Shown here piece after piece: positions 7,083-13,044 of a DNA stretch of 18,864 nucleotides. Position numbers and translations under genes: made by a program. Source of the stretch: Candidatus Omnitrophota bacterium (GTDB lineage: Bacteria; Omnitrophota; Gorgyraeia; Gygaellales; Profunditerraquicolaceae). Each line of letters begins with the position of its first letter. The stretch's first letter is position 1. The notes beneath the pieces were generated by a model. It saw nothing but the letters and a program-made list of their open reading frames with translations, made no database searches and was not told where the DNA came from. The stretch is taken from assembly GCA_028687525.1 (NCBI GenBank), contig JAQTZX010000006.1, positions 1 to 18,864 of the forward strand, read 5' to 3'.

Positions 7083-7781
7083 ATGAAAACATATAAGCGC
7101 TTGTACGAAAAAATCGTGTCATTTGAAAATCTCCTATCTGCCTACAAAACATTTCGTAAAGGCAAGCGGTTTAAAGAGGATGTCCTTAAGTTTGAATATA
7201 GCTATGAAAAAGAGCTCTTTAAACTGCAGGATGAACTCATTAACCATGCTTATATTCCCTTGCCGCCGCGCAAATTTTATGTCTATGAACCCAAAAAGAG
7301 GGCAATTGAGGCGGTGGCTGTCCGGGACAGGGTAGTCCACCATGCCTTATGCAGAGTCATTGAGCCGCTTTTTGATAAAAGATTGATTTACGATACTTAC
7401 GCCTGCAGGAGGGATAAAGGCACTCTGGCTGCGATTGAAAGGTTTGAGGCGTTTAAGCATAAATTATTGTCCGGCGCGGACGAAAGCGCGATATGCGTCT
7501 TTAAGGCGGATATCAGCAAGTATTTTGAAAATGTAGACCACGCTGTCCTGCTGGGGCTTATCAGCGAAAAGATAAAAGATGCGGATGTAATTTGGCTGAT
7601 AAACAGGATACTCAACCCGGTAAGACAGGCTTACCCGCAGCCAAAGGGCATCCCCATTGGTAACCTCACTTCCCAGTTTTTCGCCAATCTCTATTTAAAC
7701 CCCCTTGCCTATGCCAAACATGGGGATACATACAGGTTAAGGAAAGGCATTTTAAGGGATTTTATATTAACGCCTGCTTAA
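7083..7781 (+). pseudogene. DGR-type reverse transcriptase, truncated before the catalytic YxDD motif
   Basis: The 232 residues match the N-terminal two thirds of retron/DGR-type RTs: RDRVVHHALCRVIEPLFDKRLI (81-102), Y-D-T-Y-A-C-R-R-x-K-G (103-113), motif A CVFKADISKYFENVDH with D143, and GIPIGNLTSQFFANLYLNPL (189-208), whose IG-x-x-x-SQ is the DGR hallmark. The frame then leaves the family pattern (AYAKHGDTYRLRK...) and stops. No Y-x-DD follows in any frame before the template repeat, so two of the three catalytic aspartates are gone. A deletion that joined the palm to the template-repeat leader is the simplest cause. The enzyme should be dead, so diversification would need an RT supplied from elsewhere. 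No clear ribosome site precedes the ATG. Confidence 0.85.
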
Positions 7782-7809
7782 AAAGGGATAGGTTATAACG
7801 GCGTTGTCC

Positions 7810-7920
7810 TCTCGGCTCCTGGGGTAACTGCAACAACAACTTCTTCTTCCGTCCGCCGGGCGGTGGTTGCCCTAGTGGTTGGAACACTAACTCTATCGGC
7901 GAGGGGTGTATTGCCAGCAG
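7810..7920 (+). repeat. DGR template repeat (TR), non-coding
   Basis: About 110 bases match the VR of the upstream target gene. Read in the VR frame, the template is rich in AAC codons (GGT AAC TGC AAC AAC AAC, TGG AAC ACT AAC), the classic DGR design in which adenine mutation of AAC gives 15 or so amino acids without stops. It carries (AAC)3(TTC)3 where the VR has seven NNC codons plus TTC TTC, so the template has shrunk or the VR came from a longer template. It lies between the truncated RT and avd, and the interval 7782-8092 holds no other gene. The 3' end reads TTGCCAGCAG versus TTGCCAGTAG in the VR. Confidence 0.85.
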
Positions 7921-8035
7921 TTCTCCATTCTTTAAGCGCCAGATTTTTGTATCTCTATGGAGACACAAACCGCGCGCTTAGAGAACTACAAACTTATTCC
8001 TGCGCCATCCAGACACGGGGGCCGAATAAAAAACA

Positions 8036-8086
8036 GCCGGCAGATAGATAGTAGCTTCTTTATATGGCGAATGACTGTCTGCCGGC
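8036..8086. other. Strong 12-bp hairpin between template repeat and avd
   Basis: GCCGGCAGATAG (8036-8047) pairs with CTGTCTGCCGGC (8075-8086) with one G-U pair, around a 27-base loop. On the minus strand the stem is followed by TGTTTTTTATT, which has the shape of an intrinsic terminator for leftward transcription, but no leftward gene lies above it. On the plus strand it would fold in the RNA between TR and avd and might define the end of the template RNA. The function is unproven. Confidence 0.5.
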
Positions 8087-8092
8087 AACTTA

Positions 8093-8440
8093 TTGGAAGT
8101 GTTAACGGATCTAAAGATATTTGTTAAGACGTATGACTTGCTTCAGTATCTGCACAAAGAGATAGCGGGTTTTCCCAAATCCGAGAAGCCAGTCTTAGGC
8201 AGGAAAATTTACGATTCGCTTCTACAAATCCTGGAATATATTATTACCGCCAATGAAGAAACCGAGAAATACCCACATCTTAAAAAGGCAAGCGTTGAAC
8301 TTGAGAAACTGCGCATATTCATTCGCCTGGCTTTTGACCTGCGCCTGATAAGCATTAAGAAATACGGCTTTGCCTGTCAGAGTATAGATGAGATTGGCAG
8401 GATGCTGGGAGGGTGGATTAAAGTATGTTCAAAGGGATAA
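8093..8440 (+). CDS. avd: DGR accessory variability determinant (Avd-like four-helix protein)
   Basis: This 115-residue, highly helical and basic protein fits the Avd/23S-intervening-sequence family: LKIFVKTYDLLQYLHKEIAGFPKSEK, KIYDSLLQILEYIITANE, LEKLRIFIRLAFDLRLISIKKY and IDEIGRMLGGWIK correspond to the four helices in order. Avd forms a barrel-shaped pentamer that binds the DGR RT and the template RNA and is required for mutagenic copying. No ATG is in frame; the start is TTG at 8093 or GTG at 8099, with no clear ribosome site, so the start is uncertain. It lies just after the template repeat and overlaps the metalloprotease start by 16 bases. It appears intact while the RT is not. Confidence 0.8.
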   Translation: MEVLTDLKIFVKTYDLLQYLHKEIAGFPKSEKPVLGRKIYDSLLQILEYIITANEETEKYPHLKKASVELEKLRIFIRLAFDLRLISIKKYGFACQSIDEIGRMLGGWIKVCSKG

Positions 8441-9219
8441 TAAAATTAACGTGGAGCGGCTTTTTTCTTTTTATCCTCTTATTTTATTCTGTCAACGGTT
8501 TTAGTTACGAGATTGAGCCTTTGGATAAAAAGCTCCTTTCAAAAGAAAAATCAGCGCTTAACTTAGTTTTCTGTCCCTTAAATTATCCTGACAAGGAAGC
8601 CTTTCAAAAGGATACGCAAGGCCTCATTGCGAGACTTAAGAGGACCAAGCCTTTTGATGAGCTCAGTGTTTCTTTTAGCATCTGGCAGGTAAATTTTACA
8701 GGTGCAGAGGCTGTCCAAGTATTTAAGCCGACCCAGGGCTTTCCTCCCCTAAAGGTGCGTAATGATCTATTGGCATATATTTCCTCTAAGTTAAAATCAA
8801 GGGAATATAAGTTTGTTATTATTGATGCCAAAGGTAGTACTTCCTGCGCCGAATTATCCTCTATTGAGAAAACCTCCTTGATTATTCTTGGCAAAGCCCG
8901 TTACAAGGGTAAAAATAGATTTGCCAAAGGTTTTTTGCATGAATTAGGTCATTCACTCGGACTTTATGACGAATGCGTTGATTGCGCGCAGCTTTCTTCC
9001 GGCGGCTACCCTAACTGCGCGGCAACAAAAGAAGAGGCGCAAGAGTGGTGGGGGGATTTAGTAAGCAAAGATTCAAGGGTAAATTTTATCTCCGGCTGCT
9101 GCGGAAATAAATATTACCTCCGTCCCACAATCGCTTCCCTGATGAACGACCCGGACAAGGCCAAAGACTTCGGCCCGGTAAACGAAAGATACCTAAAAAA
9201 AGTATTAAATCCCCATTAA
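8425..9219 (+). CDS. Secreted zinc metalloprotease, M64-like
   Basis: This 264-residue protein has a signal peptide or N-terminal anchor (basic MFKGIIK, then a hydrophobic stretch to about residue 26). It carries the zinc motif HELGHSLGLYDE (172-183), in which the two His ligands and the catalytic Glu are followed by a third His or Asp/Glu as in metzincin-type zincins. Downstream, PNC...EEAQEWWGDL (197-211) and RPTIASLMND (233-242, with a candidate Met-turn) followed by FGPVNERYLKKVL resemble the IgA-peptidase M64 group. Several cysteines (184, 187, 198, 225, 226) suggest disulphides outside the cytoplasm. It overlaps avd by 16 bases, which implies co-transcription. A role beside a DGR is unknown; cleavage of surface proteins is a guess. 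Confidence 0.78.
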   Translation: MFKGIIKLTWSGFFLFILLFYSVNGFSYEIEPLDKKLLSKEKSALNLVFCPLNYPDKEAFQKDTQGLIARLKRTKPFDELSVSFSIWQVNFTGAEAVQVFKPTQGFPPLKVRNDLLAYISSKLKSREYKFVIIDAKGSTSCAELSSIEKTSLIILGKARYKGKNRFAKGFLHELGHSLGLYDECVDCAQLSSGGYPNCAATKEEAQEWWGDLVSKDSRVNFISGCCGNKYYLRPTIASLMNDPDKAKDFGPVNERYLKKVLNPH

Positions 9220-9228
9220 TCCAAGAAT

Positions 9229-9405
9229 AAAGGGGGTCGCGTCTTTATTCTTTACTGTTGAGAAGAAGGCTGTGTCAACTGTCAACAGTCTGACCGAGAA
9301 TTAGATTTTTCGAAAATCACTTGTTGAAAATAAAAGACTTACAACAGCAGAATTAGGGCAAATGGCTATTCTCGGTCAGCCTGTCAAGACTCGACCCCAT
9401 ACTTT
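9229..9405. repeat. 177-bp inverted-ended repeat, copy 2
   Basis: It has the same length and orientation as copies 1 and 3. It starts nine bases after the metalloprotease stop. Its right edge falls where a recombinase remnant begins on the minus strand. It differs in carrying TCAA instead of TAAA on both sides of the inner element. Confidence 0.85.
9286..9383. mobile_element. 98-bp inner element nested in repeat copy 2
   Basis: CAGTCTGACCGAG at the left pairs with CTCGGTCAGCCTG at the right (one mismatch). It is flanked by TCAA at 9282-9285 and 9384-9387. The flank differs from the other copies but is the same on both sides, as expected for a target duplication. Confidence 0.6.
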
Positions 9406-9406
9406 C

Positions 9407-9556
9407 TAGATAAAGTTCATTGATCAATCCGCGCATTTGAATCCCAAGCTTGGAGCTTTCATCGTCAGTAACAATGCCATCGGAAACAGAGATAAGCTTC
9501 ACCTGATAATAGTTGAATTTAAGCACCAGAGTAAGCATCTGATGATTGTTTCGCGA
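9407..9556 (-). pseudogene. Serine recombinase remnant (internal fragment)
   Basis: The minus-strand frame reads SRNNHQMLTLVLKFNY, then LISVSDGIVTDDESSKLGIQ and ends GLINELYL. This matches the segment of large serine recombinases after the SRLSR motif, where relatives read LISV-DGIDT...KL...G..NELYLDDL. There is no start region and no C-terminus; homology stops exactly at repeat copy 2. The SR-x-NHQMLT residues also occur at the left edge of the window, but with different codons, so this is a second, related gene copy and not a duplication of the same sequence. The stretch between repeat copy 2 and the Fic gene (9408-9808) holds only this remnant and the Fic promoter. Confidence 0.75.
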
Positions 9557-9667
9557 TCTTGTTTGTTCTTGTTTTTATTATCCGTTTTATTATTTGGGCA
9601 GTAAGAATACTGATAAATCTCTCCTGTCAATTTGTGCATAGAAGGGTAAAAAGTGCGCTTTCTAGAA

Positions 9668-9697
9668 CAATGGAATAACTCTTGACTTATTCCATTG
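9668..9697. promoter_or_regulatory. Operator palindrome 1 of the Fic gene
   Basis: CAATGGAATAA and TTATTCCATTG form a perfect 11-bp inverted repeat around 8 bases. The palindrome covers the likely -35 hexamer, so a bound regulator would block transcription. Confidence 0.65.
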
Positions 9698-9710
9698 TAT
9701 AGGTTATCAT
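9682..9710 (+). promoter_or_regulatory. Likely promoter of the Fic gene
   Basis: TTGACT (9682-9687) and TATCAT (9705-9710) are separated by 17 bases, giving five of six matches in each hexamer. Transcription would start near 9717, about 90 bases before the Fic ATG. Palindrome 1 overlaps the -35 and palindrome 2 overlaps the start region. Confidence 0.55.
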
Positions 9711-9735
9711 TGGAATAAAAATAGAGCTTATTCCA
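9711..9735. promoter_or_regulatory. Operator palindrome 2 of the Fic gene
   Basis: TGGAATAA and TTATTCCA repeat the half-sites of palindrome 1 around 9 bases. Its centre is about 40 bases, close to four helical turns, from the first, so two regulator dimers could bind on the same DNA face. Confidence 0.6.
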
Positions 9736-9808
9736 TAGTGATAGAATAATAAAACACCCCACGCTGATAAGGTATTGCGCGGATGTGCCCTTGTGGGCAA
9801 GGAGCTAT

Positions 9809-10903
9809 ATGGTAAAAATACCCTTTATTCCACCCAAATTACCACCCAAGATTGATTACTCTCTTTTAATTAAAGAAATCGGCCAGGCCCACGATGCCTT
9901 GGGCCAGCTTAATGGCTTACTGGTAAATATCCATAATCCTCATTTACTTACCACGCCTCTGTTGACCAAAGAAGCGGTTTTAAGCTCGCGCATCGAAGGT
10001 ACCCAGGCTACCATTAAGGATGTTTTTGAATACGAGGCCGAAGTAAAGACTTCTGAAGAGGACTCGAAAGACAAAGATGTCCGCGAGATCCTTAATTATC
10101 GCCGTGCAATGGATACTGCCATAGAGGAATTAGAAAAGAGGTCTATCGGAGAAAATATCCTAAAGAAAACGCATCATATCCTACTAGATTCTGTTCGCGG
10201 CGCGCATAAAGATAGAGGGAATTTTAGGAAAGCCCAAGTTTATATCGGCGCTCCCAATTCAACCATTGATGAAGCTACCTATATTCCACCGCCTCCATCA
10301 GAAATCTTACCTCTTTTAGCAAATTGGGAATCGTATGTAAACTTGGAAGAAGAAAAAGATGTGTTAGTGCAAATCGGCGTTGCGCATTACCAGTTTGAAG
10401 CAATACATCCTTTTATGGATGGCAATGGGAGAATTGGCCGCCTAGTTATCCCTTTATTCCTTTATCAGAGGAAATTGCTTTCTTACCCCTTGCTTTACAT
10501 AAGTGAGTACTTTGAAATGCGTAGAAGCGATTACTACCATTTGCTCAACGGCGTAAGTAGAGAAGGCGCATGGGAAAACTGGCTTAATTTTTTTCTGGAA
10601 GCCGTAGCAGTGCAATCGCTAAAAACACAGAATACGGTTCTAAAAATCCTTAATCTATATCGGAAACTGAAGGATGAAGTAGCACAAGCTAACGCTGTGC
10701 ATGCGGTTGGTTTGTTGGATATTATTTTCGCCACGCCTATCGTTTCTTTTGTGAGCATCAAGAAACGCATCAAAGCCAGGAGCCCTCAAACAATATATAA
10801 CCTGTTGGAGAAGTTTTTGAAATTGGGGATTTTAAAAGAGGTCTCGGAAAGAAAACGGAATAGGATCTTTGTTTTTCAGCAACTACTGGATATTCTGAAA
10901 TAA
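9809..10903 (+). CDS. Fic-family AMP-transferase with N-terminal inhibitory motif and C-terminal winged helix
   Basis: From the ATG at 9809, chosen for its AAGGAG at 9799-9804, the protein has 364 residues; an in-frame GTG upstream lacks such a site. SSRIEGTQ (59-66) is the S-x-x-x-E-G inhibitory helix, whose Glu blocks ATP. HPFMDGNGRIGR (200-211) is the complete Fic active site with catalytic His200. VYIGAPNSTIDEATYIPPPP fits the flap and its proline-rich tail. The last ~80 residues look like a winged-helix DNA-binding domain (SIKKRIKARSPQTIYNLLEKFLKLGILKEV). Fic enzymes of this layout AMPylate target proteins, and some may act as their own regulators. The two palindromes upstream fit self-regulation. 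The gene sits alone between repeat copies 2 and 3, so it is a possible mobile toxin/defence or stress gene. No separate antitoxin gene was seen, consistent with built-in inhibition. Confidence 0.88.
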   Translation: MVKIPFIPPKLPPKIDYSLLIKEIGQAHDALGQLNGLLVNIHNPHLLTTPLLTKEAVLSSRIEGTQATIKDVFEYEAEVKTSEEDSKDKDVREILNYRRAMDTAIEELEKRSIGENILKKTHHILLDSVRGAHKDRGNFRKAQVYIGAPNSTIDEATYIPPPPSEILPLLANWESYVNLEEEKDVLVQIGVAHYQFEAIHPFMDGNGRIGRLVIPLFLYQRKLLSYPLLYISEYFEMRRSDYYHLLNGVSREGAWENWLNFFLEAVAVQSLKTQNTVLKILNLYRKLKDEVAQANAVHAVGLLDIIFATPIVSFVSIKKRIKARSPQTIYNLLEKFLKLGILKEVSERKRNRIFVFQQLLDILK

Positions 10904-10914
10904 TGATAAGGATT

Positions 10915-11091
10915 AAAGAGGGTCGCGTCTTTACTCTTTACTGTTGAGAAGAAGGCTGTGTCAACTGTAAACAGGCTGACCGAGAATTAGATTTTTCGAA
11001 AATCACTTGTTGAAAATAAAAGACTTACAACAGCAGAATTAGGGAAAATGGCTATTCTCGGTCAGCCTGTAAAGACTCGACCCCATACTTT
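10915..11091. repeat. 177-bp inverted-ended repeat, copy 3
   Basis: It starts 11 bases after the Fic stop and ends 46 bases before the next gene. The left arm AAAGAGGGTCGCGTCTTT matches the reverse complement of the right arm with one mismatch and a small gap. A short frame MAILGQPVKTRPHTF, which is closed by a stop in copies 1 and 2, stays open here and runs in frame into the downstream gene. Confidence 0.85.
10972..11069. mobile_element. 98-bp inner element nested in repeat copy 3
   Basis: It has perfect 13-bp inverted ends, CAGGCTGACCGAG and CTCGGTCAGCCTG, and TAAA on both sides (10968-10971 and 11070-11073). This is the cleanest of the three inner copies. It encodes no transposase. Confidence 0.6.
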
Positions 11092-11137
11092 TGGGGATGG
11101 TTTTGTTTTGATCGAAGTGGATGAGAAAGGGGCGGGT

Positions 11138-12151
11138 ATGAAAAACAGAAATGTTTTCAACATGGTGTCGGCGGTCATGATATGTGCGGGAACGGTGTAC
11201 GCCCAGGAATCTCTTACTATTACCACGTATTATCCTTCGCCATACGGAGTTTATGATCAGCTGGAGGCGTACAGGGCGGCGGTCGGGGATGTGAACGGGG
11301 ATGGGAATATCGACGCTGCCGATATTCCGGCCACCCCGGGCTCTCTGGCGGTTGCCCGATATCTTAGTGTTAATGTTGTTATTCCTAAGGCGGTGGCTCT
11401 TAATGTGGGTGGGCAATTGGCGGCATGGGATGACCAGGGTGCCGTTCTTTTGGGAAGCGATACCAGCAGTGCGCATGTGGAATTGCGAGAACCGGACAAT
11501 ACCGGCACTCCGTACATTGATTTTACCGATGACGACAGCCTTGATTACCGGGCGCGCATTATTCTTCAGGACCCCGGCAACCTCCTGGTGCAGGGGACGA
11601 ATCTGGCAGTCGCGGACGGCAATTCCTCGAACAGAAAATTGTATGTTGACGGGACTATCGGCTGCTCCGACGCTCAGGCGGGCGCCACAAAGCAGGTGTA
11701 TGATATCGCCGAAGTTATGCCTGTTACCGGTCATGTGGCCGAGGGGGACACGGTGGTTTTGGATCCGGCTAAAGACCGGCAATTACTTAAGAGCGCCAGG
11801 GCGTATGATACATTGGTGGTGGGAGTGATTTCTTCCGAAAGTTCCCAGGCAAAAAGCCGGGGGATTTTTTTCATCGGAGATAAAAAGCTCTCGGAAGATG
11901 GTACGGGAATTCCTCACGCGTTCGTTTCCATAGCAGGACAGGTTGCGGTTAATGTGTGCCTTGAGAACGGCCCGATAAAACCCGGAGATCTGTTAGTGAC
12001 GTCTTCCGTCCCGGGTTGCGCCATGAAGGGGACCGATAAAGACAAAATGACGGGAGCGGTGGTCGGCAAGGCTATGGAACATTTTGACGGGCGGAATGCC
12101 TCCGGGAAAAAAGATAAAGGGCAGATCATAGCGCTGTTAATGTTGAGGTAG
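11138..12151 (+). CDS. Secreted YYPSPYG-family protein with dockerin-like loop and tail-fibre-like C-terminus
   Basis: From the ATG at 11138 the protein has 337 residues. Residues 1-22 form a signal peptide ending VYA. Then come LTITTYYPSPYGVYDQL (26-42) and GDVNGDGNIDAADI (50-63), a good calcium-binding dockerin/EF-hand-type loop. The C-terminal half (YDIAEVMPVTGHVAEGDTVV... to ENGPIKPGDLLVTSS... VVGKAME) resembles beta-rich C-terminal modules found on repetitive bacterial and phage tail-like surface proteins. A surface or extracellular structural role is likely; the exact function is unknown. The same frame is open upstream into repeat copy 3, giving a possible 367-residue form from 11048, but the signal peptide argues for the 11138 start. 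It shares its N-terminal design with the DGR target protein; the two differ after about residue 60. Confidence 0.75.
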   Translation: MKNRNVFNMVSAVMICAGTVYAQESLTITTYYPSPYGVYDQLEAYRAAVGDVNGDGNIDAADIPATPGSLAVARYLSVNVVIPKAVALNVGGQLAAWDDQGAVLLGSDTSSAHVELREPDNTGTPYIDFTDDDSLDYRARIILQDPGNLLVQGTNLAVADGNSSNRKLYVDGTIGCSDAQAGATKQVYDIAEVMPVTGHVAEGDTVVLDPAKDRQLLKSARAYDTLVVGVISSESSQAKSRGIFFIGDKKLSEDGTGIPHAFVSIAGQVAVNVCLENGPIKPGDLLVTSSVPGCAMKGTDKDKMTGAVVGKAMEHFDGRNASGKKDKGQIIALLMLR

Positions 12152-12197
12152 ATCGGGCTGTTTCTTTTTCGGCCGGATTAACGGCTTAAATAGGAAT

Positions 12198-12272
12198 AAA
12201 GAGGGTCGCGTCTTTACTCTTTACTGTTGAGAAGAAGGCTGTGTCAACTGTAAAGACTCGACCCTATACTTT
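12198..12272. repeat. 75-bp short version of the repeat, copy 4 (possible empty site)
   Basis: It has the same outer ends as the 177-bp copies but lacks 102 bases, namely the 98-bp inner element and one TAAA. It either represents the repeat before insertion of the inner element or a deletion between CTGTAAA direct repeats. It lies between the YYPSPYG gene and the TM2 gene. Confidence 0.8.
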
Positions 12273-12291
12273 CTTAAAGAAAGGAGTTGGT

Positions 12292-12603
12292 ATGGCTTAT
12301 TGCAGGAAATGCGGGGCTAATATTCTTGAGGATGCAGTTGTTTGCGTTAAATGCGGTTGTGCCGTGTCGGATAAAACGGGGGGATTTGCTCCGCAGGATG
12401 GGAAGAGCTGGGTGACGGCGCTGCTTCTTTCTTTGTTCCTCGGGGGATTGGGGGTGGACAGGTTTTATCTCGGTTATACCGGCCTCGGGATATTGAAATT
12501 GGTGACATTGGGCGGTTGCGGGTTATGGGCGCTTATAGATTTGATATTGATCGCCGCAAACTCGATGAAGGACGCTGATGGAAAGCCTCTTGTCAAGAAA
12601 TAG
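12292..12603 (+). CDS. Zinc-ribbon and TM2-domain membrane protein
   Basis: The 103-residue protein starts at an ATG with AAGGAG (12281-12286) upstream. CRKCGAN...CVKCGC (residues 4-23) is a zinc ribbon with two C-x2-C knuckles. SWVTALLLSLFLGGLGVDRFYLGY and the following hydrophobic span are a TM2 domain of two membrane helices joined by the conserved D-R-F-Y-L-G motif. The function of bacterial TM2 proteins is poorly known. Its last 26 bases overlap the next gene. It follows the short repeat copy by 19 bases, so transcription may start in or before the repeat. Confidence 0.85.
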   Translation: MAYCRKCGANILEDAVVCVKCGCAVSDKTGGFAPQDGKSWVTALLLSLFLGGLGVDRFYLGYTGLGILKLVTLGGCGLWALIDLILIAANSMKDADGKPLVKK

Positions 12604-12940
12604 GCCAGCCGGTTTCCTGCTGGAGTGTGTTTCTTTAAGCACGCCCCGGGGAAGGGCCGCGGTATTCGGGTGCGTGTTGGTGTTTCTGTTGTCCCCGGGT
12701 CCGGCGCATCCCGGTTTGCCGTGCCTTATCAAAAAAATTTTCGGGTATTGTCCTGCCTGCGGCACTGTCAGGGCGCTGGCGTTTTTTTTAAAAGGGCGGT
12801 TCGCGGAAAGCCTCGCGTGTAATCTCAATGTCATTGTGACAGCCCCGCTGTTTTGCGGTCTTTTCCTGCTTGACCTCGGCAGGATAGTGATGAAGCATAA
12901 AAATGAACAGGCTCGGCGGCGGAACGGCAGAGCTGTATAA
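12578..12940 (+). CDS. DUF2752 membrane protein
   Basis: The 120-residue protein contains GYCPACGTVRALAFFLKGRF followed by an A...N-x-x-V helix, the DUF2752 signature (C-P-x-C-G-x-x-R). Three hydrophobic segments are visible. TM2 and DUF2752 genes often occur together, and here they overlap by 26 bases. The start at 12578 lacks a strong ribosome site, so translation is probably coupled to the upstream gene; a later start is possible. Function unknown. Confidence 0.75.
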   Translation: MESLLSRNRPAGFLLECVSLSTPRGRAAVFGCVLVFLLSPGPAHPGLPCLIKKIFGYCPACGTVRALAFFLKGRFAESLACNLNVIVTAPLFCGLFLLDLGRIVMKHKNEQARRRNGRAV

Positions 12941-13044
12941 TTTTGTGTTTTATCGAGGATCGCCCAATGATTGAATATTTACGGATAATTAACGAAACTG
13001 CGTAAGTTTAGACAAGCGGAATATGTTTAAAAAGATATGCAAGG

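Noticed and set aside
7863..8051. Open frame running out of the template repeat
   Set aside because: It covers the non-coding template repeat and the hairpin, and its reading frame is not that of the variable repeat.
9499..9762. Minus-strand open frame of 87 residues upstream of the Fic gene
   Set aside because: It runs through the promoter palindromes and the edge of the recombinase remnant in another frame, with no family pattern.
11039..11782. Long minus-strand open frame opposite the second YYPSPYG gene
   Set aside because: The plus strand has a signal peptide, recognised motifs and a clear end. The minus frame is a shadow that also reads through the repeat.
6218..12272. Integron attC sites
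   Set aside because: The repeats have inverted structure, but I could not find the 7-bp core sites expected of attC, and no integrase is present.
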